Assembly (NCBI RefSeq): GCF_002998295.1
Contig: NZ_CP027226.1
Coordinates: 1,721,892-1,785,891 of the forward strand
Source: Fastidiosipila sanguinis
Lineage (GTDB): Bacteria > Bacillota > Clostridia > Saccharofermentanales > Fastidiosipilaceae
Length of the DNA: 64,000 nucleotides
Reading direction: 5' to 3'
Positions 46,710 to 54,626 of this stretch are shown here, in pieces. The translations under genes were made by a program, and so were the position numbers. The first letter of the stretch is position 1; each line of letters begins with the position of its first letter. The notes beneath the pieces are model-generated. The model made no database searches and had not been told where the DNA came from. It saw only the letters and a list, made by a program, of their open reading frames with translations.

Positions 46710-47570
46710 ATGAAAAAGTCAAAAACAATTATCGCTTTAAGTTTAGCGTTCGTATTAAGTGCAACTTTAGTATCCTGCAAAACAGATACTAAACCAAATG
46801 ATGGCAAGGCAAGCAGCAATAACGAAACAAGCATGGCAAGTGCTGAGACTAGCAACAATCAAAATACAGATGAGACTACAGATAAAAGTAGCCAATCTAG
46901 TGACTCAGACAAAGATGATTCAAGTTCCAAGACAACAGCTTCTGAGTCCGTAACAGAAACAGCTGAAGCAAAAACTCTAGAAGAGAAAATTTTCCAAGCA
47001 GGCTTAACGGCAGTAGAAAAAGAGAATTTTGAATATAAGTTCTATGTAATTCTAGAAAAAGCTGACAAGTGGCTAATCAACTATGTTAGCAAAGATGGTA
47101 AATCCTCTCTGTCTGAAGAAATGACAAAATCAGATTACAAGATTCTTAACAGCTCAATAAAGAACTGGGAAGATCAAGACATTCCTAATAGTAAAGATGA
47201 CTACAATAAGATCTCAGATAGATTATTTGCTGAGATTGAGAATTTAGAGCATGGTACTGCTGGCTCAAGCTTAAAACAAGTCAGTGTAGCTGCAGATTAT
47301 TTGAACTTAATTGCAGAAGGCGAATATTCTAGTTATGAGTTTTATATTTTCTTAAATGATTATAGAACCCTAGTAGCAGAGAAATCAGCAGAAGCAATTG
47401 AAATGTTCGATACTAATATTAGAGCATTGCAAGAGACTGTTGATTTGCTAGTGAAGAAAGATGAAACTACTGTCAGAGTCTTACAGGATGCTGGAAAATC
47501 TCTATCTGAAGCAGCAATGGCACTAACAGAAGCTGATGTAGCTCCTTATTTATGGGCTCCGTTCGATTAG
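46710..47570 (+). CDS. lipoprotein, unknown function
   Basis: This 286-residue protein has a lipoprotein signal (ALSLAFVLSATLVSC), a Ser/Thr/Asp-rich linker (about 25-90) and a mostly helical, acidic C-terminal domain. AAGGAGGAG precedes the ATG. The linker style matches the iron-binding lipoprotein downstream, suggesting a common export pattern. I recognise no domain family. Confidence 0.75.
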   Translation: MKKSKTIIALSLAFVLSATLVSCKTDTKPNDGKASSNNETSMASAETSNNQNTDETTDKSSQSSDSDKDDSSSKTTASESVTETAEAKTLEEKIFQAGLTAVEKENFEYKFYVILEKADKWLINYVSKDGKSSLSEEMTKSDYKILNSSIKNWEDQDIPNSKDDYNKISDRLFAEIENLEHGTAGSSLKQVSVAADYLNLIAEGEYSSYEFYIFLNDYRTLVAEKSAEAIEMFDTNIRALQETVDLLVKKDETTVRVLQDAGKSLSEAAMALTEADVAPYLWAPFD

Positions 47571-47795
47571 GATTTAAATTAGTTTTATGAACAGCCTTTA
47601 ATCTGGTAATCCGGAGAAAAGAAGTAACTTCCAATGTTGAGAAAACTTTCTCTAGTTTAATAATTTAGTTACTATTCGTTTAAAATAATTGAATCAAAAG
47701 TTATATCCTCTCTTGAAAATTTTTATATTATTACGTTAATTGTATTAAATATACAGTTCACATGAGATTATAAAAGTTAAAGAGAGGATAATATT

Positions 47796-49529
47796 GTGGA
47801 AAAAATTCAAGCGGCTGAAGCCTTAGTAAACGTTTTGACTGACTGGGGAGTTGACCACATTTATGGTATCCCAGGAAGCTCAACTAATTCATTAATGAAA
47901 GCGTTGAAAAAGAACGAAGATAAAATTAAATACATCCAAGTGAGACATGAAGAAGGTGGTGCATTGGCAGCGTCTGTTGATGCCAAGCTTACAGGTAAAA
48001 TTGGAGTCTGTTTCGGTTCTGGTGGACCTGGTCATACTCATTTAATTAACGGTATGTACGATGCTAAGTTCGATAAAATCCCAATGTTAGTTATAGCAGC
48101 CTCGACTCACTCCAAAAATTTAACAGCAGATTATTTCCAAGAGATGGATCCGATACCTCTTTATACAGACGTATCAGTGTATAACAAGATGGTGCTTAAC
48201 CCTATTGAGTTACCTCGTGTTATCGACCAAGCTATTCGTACTGCGTATAGAGATAGGGGTGTTGCAGTTGTGCATGTGCCAGTTGATATTGGTTATGCAG
48301 AGATTGAAAATACTTATACCTCAAGTGCGAATGCCTTTGAGCCAACTCTTCCCCAACATAGACAAGAGGATATTCACAAGGCATTAGAATTAATCAAAGA
48401 AGCTAAGCGACCAGTCTTATTTGCAGGTCGTGGAACTCATCATGCAAGAGAAGAGCTGAAGGCTTTTTCTGAGAAATTCAAGCTACCAGTAATCCTTACA
48501 TTTTTGGGCAAAGGTGCTATGGATGATGCTCATCCAAACTTAATGGGACAGCTGGGAAGATTAGGATCCAAACCTTCAATGGAAGCAGTGGAGAAAACAG
48601 ATTTGCTCATCATGATTGGTGCCGAGTATCCGTTCGGCCGCGATTATTTCGACCAGAGCGTGAAGTCAATTCAAGTCAACATAGATCCAGTTTCACTTGG
48701 CAAAAGACTACCATCAACTCTAGGTATTATGGGAGACTCCAAGGCTGTCATGAGAGACCTAGTTGAGCTAGGTGAGGAAATGCCTGAGACTAATTGGCTA
48801 AAAGCTAACCAAATTAATCGAGTAAATTGGCTAAACTGGATTCATACTCTAGAGGATAGCAATGAATATCCAATGCGCCCTGAACCTATTATGAAGGCCT
48901 TAAACCTACTAGCTGATGATGATGCTATTTTTATCATAGATGTTGGTAATAACGTTATTTTATCCAGTCGAGAGTTGATGTTTACCGGCAAACAGAAGCA
49001 CACTACTTCAGGTACTTTTGCCACTATGGGTATAGGCTTGCCTGGTGGTATTGCAGCGAAATTAAGTTACCCTGAGCGTGAAGTGTTCACTTTATCTGGC
49101 GATGGTGCCATGGCGATGATGATGCAAGAGCTTATTACTCAGGTTAAATATAAATTGCCAGTTATTAATTTAGTCATGGCAAATGATTCCTATGGATTTA
49201 TCCAAGTTGCTCAAGAGACTGAGAATAATGAAACTTTCGGTGTAGATTTGCTAGAAGTTGATTATGCTAAGTTTGCTGAAGCTATGGGTGCCAAGGGATA
49301 TACAGCCAGAACTTATGAAGAAGTATATGCAGCCATAGAAGACTCCAAGAAGCAAGATCTCCCGACTGTAATAGATATTAAAATTGCTAATATCACTCAC
49401 TTGCCTGGTCATAAATTAGTATTAGATAGTGAAAACTTCTCCGAGGAGTCAATTGAAGAATTTATTGCTAAATTTAATGTTAAAGAGATGCCAGTGCTAA
49501 GAGAGATTCTTGATTCACTGGAAGATTAG
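47796..49529 (+). CDS. spxB: pyruvate oxidase (TPP/FAD-dependent, acetyl-phosphate forming)
   Basis: This 577-residue protein of the TPP-enzyme family has the N-terminal pyrimidine-binding domain with the catalytic glutamate region QVRHEEGGALAASVDA, a central FAD-binding-type domain, and the C-terminal TPP/Mg motif SGDGAMAMMMQELI to MANDSYGFI (GDG near residue 436). The overall pattern (GIPGSSTNSLMKALKK, FGSGGPGHTHLINGMYDAK) matches pyruvate oxidases of lactic acid bacteria, which make acetyl phosphate, CO2 and hydrogen peroxide from pyruvate, phosphate and oxygen. A ubiquinone-type PoxB or related acetolactate-synthase-like enzyme is less likely. The start is GTG with AGAGAGGA upstream. It is a single-gene unit with its own terminator. 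Confidence 0.85.
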   Translation: MEKIQAAEALVNVLTDWGVDHIYGIPGSSTNSLMKALKKNEDKIKYIQVRHEEGGALAASVDAKLTGKIGVCFGSGGPGHTHLINGMYDAKFDKIPMLVIAASTHSKNLTADYFQEMDPIPLYTDVSVYNKMVLNPIELPRVIDQAIRTAYRDRGVAVVHVPVDIGYAEIENTYTSSANAFEPTLPQHRQEDIHKALELIKEAKRPVLFAGRGTHHAREELKAFSEKFKLPVILTFLGKGAMDDAHPNLMGQLGRLGSKPSMEAVEKTDLLIMIGAEYPFGRDYFDQSVKSIQVNIDPVSLGKRLPSTLGIMGDSKAVMRDLVELGEEMPETNWLKANQINRVNWLNWIHTLEDSNEYPMRPEPIMKALNLLADDDAIFIIDVGNNVILSSRELMFTGKQKHTTSGTFATMGIGLPGGIAAKLSYPEREVFTLSGDGAMAMMMQELITQVKYKLPVINLVMANDSYGFIQVAQETENNETFGVDLLEVDYAKFAEAMGAKGYTARTYEEVYAAIEDSKKQDLPTVIDIKIANITHLPGHKLVLDSENFSEESIEEFIAKFNVKEMPVLREILDSLED

Positions 49530-49561
49530 TGTATTTTGAAGAAAAATTAAAATTAAAAAGT

Positions 49562-49604
49562 AAGGCTAGGATTATTGAACTTTGATTTGCAAATCCTAGC
49601 CTTT
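49562..49604 (+). terminator. intrinsic terminator of the pyruvate oxidase gene
   Basis: A perfect 12-bp stem (49562-49573 with 49592-49603), an 18-base loop and a T/A-rich tail, 32 bases after the stop. Confidence 0.8.
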
Positions 49605-49689
49605 ATTATATTTATCTACTGAATCAAGTGATATTATCTTTATTTATCATCCTAAATGTAAATAGGGTAGCTTTGTGCAGATAGCAAGT

Positions 49690-49920
49690 CTAATTGCAAG
49701 TATATGTTTATGCAAATTGTTCGCAACAGACAAATTATTCTATTAAATTTCTCTGATTTTACGAAAATCGCTATTACTACTTTTCTTTTTTGCAAAAATT
49801 AAATATCATTTATGCAAATAACTTGCAATTAAGAATATTCGCAAATGACACGTAAAGTTTGCGATTTAATTTGCCTATAGATTTGCCTATAAGCTTATTA
49901 ATAATTGCGAGTTGGTAATA
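49690..49920. promoter_or_regulatory. cluster of GCAAAT/ATTTGC-type motifs upstream of the iron operon
   Basis: In about 230 non-coding bases the hexamer GCAAAT or its complement ATTTGC occurs at 49712, 49814, 49841, 49869 and 49881. Close variants include TTGCAA (49823), GCAAAA (49792) and TTGCGA-like sites. TTTGCCTATA is tandemly doubled at 49870-49891. This density is unlike the rest of the window and lies directly before the substrate-binding protein gene. Regulator binding sites are one reading. Confidence 0.45.
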
Positions 49921-49947
49921 ATTACTTACAAGTTTGAAGGAGAGAAT

Positions 49948-50958
49948 ATGAAAAAATTATTTAAACAATCTTTAGTTTTAGGATGCGCATTAGTACTAAC
50001 TTTTACTAGTGTAGCCTGTGCAGACAATAATAAAATCAATGATAATGCAGAAAATTCTGCAAAAACTACAACCGAGTCTAGTATGGAAAATTCAGAAAAG
50101 GAAAGTAGTTCTGAGACTTCAGCTGCAAAGGATAATGAAGCACAAGATGATAAGAAAGATTCAGAAGTTAAGGAATATAAGAATATTGTCGCTGCGAGTA
50201 AGACAATAGCTGAATATTTAGAATTGTTTGACAAGGATTTGGTAGGAATTGCAGAGCAAGAAGATTTACCAGAAAAGTATGCTAATGTAACTCGTATCGG
50301 TGCACCAAGACGCTTGAACTTGGAGATTATCGTAAGTCTTAAACCAGACCTAGTTGTTGCAAATGATTCATCTGAGAAAGATTTAGAACAAACTATGAAA
50401 ACTCAGGGTATAGAGACACTTTATCTAGATAGCTCAACCTATGACTCAATTTTTGCAAATATAGAGCAGTTGGGTAAATTGTTCGGTCAAGAGCAAAAAG
50501 CTGAGAGCATTGTTAATGATCTAAAAGCTAAAGAGACTGCTATTTTAGAAGAAGCTAAATCTCTACAAGGTAAATCTGCAGCAATTTTATTTGGTACTGG
50601 AGAACATATTCAATTAGCGACTAAACACTCATATTTAGGTAATTTATTAGAAAAAATTGGCGTAAAAAATGTAGCCGATGTTCTTTCTGACGCAGAAAAT
50701 AAATATGTTCCTTTCAGTCTAGAGCAATTAATTGCCCAAAATCCTGACTATATCTTAACCTTGGCTCACGGTAATAAAAAACAAGCTCAGGCAGCGTTTA
50801 AAGATGAGTTTAAGAAACCATTATGGCAATCAACAGAGGCGGTAAAACAAAATAGACTAATTCATTTGGATGACCATAAATATCCTGTTACTGGAAATAT
50901 TCATGTTCTAGAAACATTAGAAGGTTTAATTAAATTATTAAAAGAAGCAGGTGCATAG
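49948..50958 (+). CDS. iron/siderophore ABC transporter substrate-binding lipoprotein (FecB-like)
   Basis: The 336-residue protein has a lipoprotein signal with lipobox FTSVAC, a Ser/Glu/Lys-rich linker (about 25-75) and a periplasmic-binding-protein III fold: VAASKTIAEYLELF, RIGAPRRLNLEIIVSLKPDL, a long backbone helix (QTMKTQGIETLYLD onward) and PDYILTLAHG. It should capture a ferric siderophore or related chelate outside the membrane and pass it to the permease downstream. ATG 49948 is preferred with AAGGAGAG; the frame is open 12 codons earlier. Its stop lies inside a 25-bp tandem repeat. Confidence 0.87.
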   Translation: MKKLFKQSLVLGCALVLTFTSVACADNNKINDNAENSAKTTTESSMENSEKESSSETSAAKDNEAQDDKKDSEVKEYKNIVAASKTIAEYLELFDKDLVGIAEQEDLPEKYANVTRIGAPRRLNLEIIVSLKPDLVVANDSSEKDLEQTMKTQGIETLYLDSSTYDSIFANIEQLGKLFGQEQKAESIVNDLKAKETAILEEAKSLQGKSAAILFGTGEHIQLATKHSYLGNLLEKIGVKNVADVLSDAENKYVPFSLEQLIAQNPDYILTLAHGNKKQAQAAFKDEFKKPLWQSTEAVKQNRLIHLDDHKYPVTGNIHVLETLEGLIKLLKEAGA

Positions 50959-51018
50959 ATTTTCACTACTAGCGGGTGTATAGATTTTCACTGCTAGCAG
51001 GTGCATAGATTTTCAAAT
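50948..51018 (+). repeat. 25-bp tandem repeat containing the stop codon of the binding-protein gene
   Basis: Three copies start at 50948, 50973 and 50998 (GCRGGTGYATAGATTTTCAC-type). The first copy includes the gene's last codons and TAG; the other two are non-coding duplicates of that end. The third is partial. Confidence 0.85.
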
Positions 51019-51033
51019 ATTAAGGAAAGTTAA

Positions 51034-52029
51034 ATGGCGAAGTCAAAAGTTAAAAATCACATATTATTCTTGTTTTTACTAGTGTTATTAATAATCACTA
51101 TCTTGGCGAGTACTGCCTTTGGTAGCGTGCGAATATCCTGGCAGGAAATAATAGATATCTTGTTCAAAGGTGAACAAGGTGGTAATTATCAGATTTTAAT
51201 TAATATAAGACTGCCACGTGTAGCTTTTGCCTTAGTATCTGGAATGTGTTTAGCCATCTCGGGTTTGTTATTACAAGTTGTGCTTAAAAACCCTATGGCA
51301 GATAGTGGTTTCCTTGGCATTAGTTCTGGGGCTTCATTAGCGACAACAGCTGTATTATTAGTAATCTCAGTTTCTAGTGTCTGGATACCTATCATCTCTT
51401 TTGTAGGTGGGATGCTTGCTTTTATTATTATTCTAGTAGTTGCGTGGGAAAAAGAGATATCCCCAACGAGGTTGATTCTAACAGGTGCTGCCTTGAACGC
51501 TATTTTAAGAGGTGTGCAATCCTTCCTTATGACAATGCATAGTGATAAATTGCATGGTGTTATATCTTGGCAAAATGGTAATTTAGCAGGCAAAACTTGG
51601 GAACAATTTCTGATGTTTTGTGTATATATTTTGCCAGCTTTGATACTTATAATTCTTTTAATTCCTAAACTTAATGTGCTTAATCTCTCGGATCAAACTA
51701 TTTATAGTTTAGGAGTACCGGTTAGGAAATATAGAATTATTATCTCTACTCTTGGTGTATATATGGCAGCTATAACTGTATCTCAAGTCGGTATGATAGG
51801 CTTTGTCGGACTTATTGTACCCCATATTGCCAAAGTTTTAGTGGGTGGTAATTCCAAAGTTAATTTACCTTTTACTATGTTGATAGGTGCCTTGCTTCTG
51901 ACCATTGCAGATTTATTCTCAAGAGTGGTAGCCTCCCCACTCGAGATTCCTATAGGAACAGTTATGTCTGTGATTGGTGGTCCATTCTTCCTTTATTTAG
52001 TCGCAAGAAAGAAGAGAGGTGAGAAGTAA
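51034..52029 (+). CDS. iron chelate ABC transporter permease (FecCD family)
   Basis: This 331-residue protein has about nine or ten membrane helices and the FecCD signatures IRLPRVAFALVSGMCLAISG, NPMADSGFLGISSGASLA, QVGMIGFVGLIVPHIAKVLVG and GTVMSVIGGPFFLYLV. It imports ferric siderophores or heme-like chelates with the ATPase that follows. One base of its stop is shared with the ATPase start (TAATG). Only one permease gene is present, so it probably works as a homodimer. Confidence 0.92.
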   Translation: MAKSKVKNHILFLFLLVLLIITILASTAFGSVRISWQEIIDILFKGEQGGNYQILINIRLPRVAFALVSGMCLAISGLLLQVVLKNPMADSGFLGISSGASLATTAVLLVISVSSVWIPIISFVGGMLAFIIILVVAWEKEISPTRLILTGAALNAILRGVQSFLMTMHSDKLHGVISWQNGNLAGKTWEQFLMFCVYILPALILIILLIPKLNVLNLSDQTIYSLGVPVRKYRIIISTLGVYMAAITVSQVGMIGFVGLIVPHIAKVLVGGNSKVNLPFTMLIGALLLTIADLFSRVVASPLEIPIGTVMSVIGGPFFLYLVARKKRGEK

Positions 52030-52853
52030 TGATTCAAAAAACTAATAATATTATCCTATCAGCTAAGGATCTGAAATTTCATTACAAGGGTACACAAAAT
52101 GATGTACTAAACTCTGTAAATGTTGACATAGTTAAAGGTGAATTCACTGCCTTGGTAGGTCCTAATGGATGTGGTAAATCTACTTTGTTCAAGTGCTTGA
52201 TGGGTGAGCTTAGAGCAGATAAAGGTTCTGTAATATTTAAGGATAGAGAAATAAGCTCCATACCAAGCAAAGAAAGAGCTAGGCAGATAGCTATAGTACA
52301 CCAACGTAATCAGGCTGTAAGTAATTTTACTGTTAGAGAAGTTGTGGCTATGGGTAGGACGCCATACCATGGGCTGTGGCAGAATTTTCATGAGCGTGAT
52401 GATGAGGCTATAGAAAAGGCTTTGGATCTTGTAGGACTTAACGACATGCAAGACAAAAGTTGTGATAAATTATCCGGTGGTCAATTGCAAAGAGTATGGC
52501 TTGCACTAGCTTTGGCCCAAGAACCGGAATTAATTCTTTTGGATGAACCAACGACTTATTTGGATATTAAGTATCAATTAGAACTTATGCAAATGATTAG
52601 AGATTTAGTCGAATATCATGGCATTACTTGCTGTGCGATATTGCATGACTTAAATCAGGTCTTGAATTACGCAGACTATACATATTTTATGCAGGCTGGA
52701 GAGATTTATTCTCATGGCAGAACTGAGGATATTATCGATGGCAAAGCGCTGCTAGATGTTTTTGGTGTAGCTGGCGAGTTAGTAGGTACTTCAAGAAATA
52801 ACGAGGTATTAGATTTGTATTTATTAGATAAGGTTAGTGAACATGTACATTAA
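52029..52853 (+). CDS. iron chelate ABC transporter ATP-binding protein (FecE-like)
   Basis: This 274-residue ATPase has Walker A GPNGCGKST, Q-loop VHQRNQAV, signature LSGGQLQRVWLALALAQ, Walker B LILLDEPTTYLD and switch histidine in CCAILHDLNQ. It matches FecE/FhuC-type importers. It overlaps the permease stop by one base and the next exporter gene by 11 bases, so the iron importer and exporter genes are translated as one operon. Confidence 0.92.
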   Translation: MIQKTNNIILSAKDLKFHYKGTQNDVLNSVNVDIVKGEFTALVGPNGCGKSTLFKCLMGELRADKGSVIFKDREISSIPSKERARQIAIVHQRNQAVSNFTVREVVAMGRTPYHGLWQNFHERDDEAIEKALDLVGLNDMQDKSCDKLSGGQLQRVWLALALAQEPELILLDEPTTYLDIKYQLELMQMIRDLVEYHGITCCAILHDLNQVLNYADYTYFMQAGEIYSHGRTEDIIDGKALLDVFGVAGELVGTSRNNEVLDLYLLDKVSEHVH

Positions 52854-54591
52854 GTTATTTTTATATGCAAAAAAATATAGATTTCCAGCAATTCTAAATA
52901 TCCTATCTCGTTGGATTAATAGTTTAATGCCAATTTTCATTATCTTGTTAATTAGTAATTTTTGGACTAAGTCAAATGGAGTTACAAATTTGGATAGTGC
53001 AATTTCCACGTTGGATTTGCCAATAATAATTTTGCTAAGTTTAGTTTGTTTATTTGTACTAGCAAGTTTCATTTGGCCCAAGGATTATATACATCTTTGG
53101 AGTCAGGCTGCTATAAATAAGCTAAGTAAATCATATATTGAGAGTGTTTTTGCTATTAGTCATTGGGGTGCTAAACAACTTAATACTGCAGATATACTCC
53201 AGGATAAGATATATACAATCGAACAATTAGCGAAGTTTTATGAAGAAATTTTCCCAAGACTACTAATCATGATATTGAACTCTATTTTGCTCCTGGTGAT
53301 TTGCATATTTAATGGGAGTTTAATTTTCATCTTACCTATTGTAGCTATCTTGCTCATGAGCGTATTAAATTTGTTTGTCAGATCATATCAGAAGAAGGTC
53401 AATCATAGAAAGGCTCGTCTGTATGTTGATCTAGCTCAACAATTCATGGAAGACCTTGATGGAATGAACACTCTTTTAATGTATGGTGCAGATGATAAAT
53501 ATCAAGAAAAATTTGCGAAAAAATCTCGAGCACATAGCGCTGATACTCTTAAATCCTTAGCTATAACTTTGCCTAGAAGTGCAGGTAGAATAATCATTGC
53601 ATATGTTGGTATTATGATCTCCGGCCTGATTTTAGGTGTTAATTACGCTAATGGCAAACTGAGTTTATCAGTGGCTCTTACATTATTATTCTTAATTATG
53701 GAGATCCTCTTCGCTACCAGAAAGTTTAGTTATTTTAATAAGCAAATTTCTATTTTGACTCCAATATATCGTAAGACCTTTGACCTTATTGAGAGTAGCA
53801 AAATGGAAGTTATGAATATGCTTAATGCAGAAGATGCAGAGCAGTTAAGCATTAATACTATAGATTTGAAAAACCTTAGTTTCCGATATGATGATGAGAA
53901 ATTATTACTTGATAAAGCTAATCTTAGATTAGAGAGAGGCAATATTTATACTATTGTGGGCAAAAATGGTGCAGGTAAATCGACAATTGCTAAATTAATA
54001 TGTAAGCAATTGATTCCTAGTGCCGGAGAAGTCTTAATTAATGGTCAGAATAATCAAAATTTTAGTAGCAAAACCTTAAGTAATGCTATAGGTGTTTTAA
54101 ATAATGATCCATTTTTATTCAAAGGCGATATTATAAGCAATTTGGATGTTGATATAGATTCAGAAAAGTTGCAGCAAATATTAGAATTGGGTTTGCTTGG
54201 ATTCGTTGAGTATTTACCGGATAAATGGCATAGCGAGGTGGGTGAGAATGGTAAGCTTTTATCACCTGGTCAGAGACAACAAATTGCATTTGCTAGATTA
54301 ATACTACAAGATAAATCTCTTTATATATTTGATGAGGCAACATCTAATATTGACCAAGAGAATTCAAATATAATGCTCAATGTTTTGCATAAATTAAGTC
54401 ACGATAATCTCGTTATAAATATTACCCACAATTGGACGGACATTAAGCAAATATCAGAAATTATATTCTTGGATAATAAGCAGTTGATTAAATCTACACA
54501 TGATAATTTATTGGAAAATAATCTTAACTATCTTGAGTTATTTGACATTGCAGAGAAATTAGAAGCAGAGAAATCAGAAGCAGAGAAATAA
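52843..54591 (+). CDS. ABC exporter half-transporter (CydD/IrtA-like), first of pair
   Basis: This protein of about 582 residues has six N-terminal membrane helices (about 1-300) fused to an ATPase domain: Walker A GKNGAGKST, signature LLSPGQRQQIAFARL (LSPGQ in place of LSGGQ), Walker B LYIFDEATSNID. QFMEDLDGMNTLLMYGADDK resembles the CydD-type intracellular loop. ATG 52843 has AAGG 9 bases upstream; GTG 52837 is possible. Coupled to a FecBCD importer, it may handle siderophore or heme in the membrane as in IrtAB/YbtPQ pairs, or export thiols as CydDC does; sequence alone does not decide. The C-terminus is a variable EAEK repeat. Confidence 0.8.
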   Translation: MYIKLFLYAKKYRFPAILNILSRWINSLMPIFIILLISNFWTKSNGVTNLDSAISTLDLPIIILLSLVCLFVLASFIWPKDYIHLWSQAAINKLSKSYIESVFAISHWGAKQLNTADILQDKIYTIEQLAKFYEEIFPRLLIMILNSILLLVICIFNGSLIFILPIVAILLMSVLNLFVRSYQKKVNHRKARLYVDLAQQFMEDLDGMNTLLMYGADDKYQEKFAKKSRAHSADTLKSLAITLPRSAGRIIIAYVGIMISGLILGVNYANGKLSLSVALTLLFLIMEILFATRKFSYFNKQISILTPIYRKTFDLIESSKMEVMNMLNAEDAEQLSINTIDLKNLSFRYDDEKLLLDKANLRLERGNIYTIVGKNGAGKSTIAKLICKQLIPSAGEVLINGQNNQNFSSKTLSNAIGVLNNDPFLFKGDIISNLDVDIDSEKLQQILELGLLGFVEYLPDKWHSEVGENGKLLSPGQRQQIAFARLILQDKSLYIFDEATSNIDQENSNIMLNVLHKLSHDNLVINITHNWTDIKQISEIIFLDNKQLIKSTHDNLLENNLNYLELFDIAEKLEAEKSEAEK

Positions 54592-54609
54592 GAAGCAGGG
54601 AAATTAGAA
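54550..54609 (+). repeat. 15-bp tandem repeat, four copies, spanning a stop codon
   Basis: Units GCAGAGAAATNAGAA occur at 54550, 54565, 54580 and 54595. In the third, TNA is TAA and ends the protein; in the first two it is TTA and TCA, giving the residues EKLEAEKSEAEK. The fourth copy would extend the frame by EAGKLEN if the stop were lost. Confidence 0.9.
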
Positions 54610-54626
54610 AATTAATAGGTAAACAT

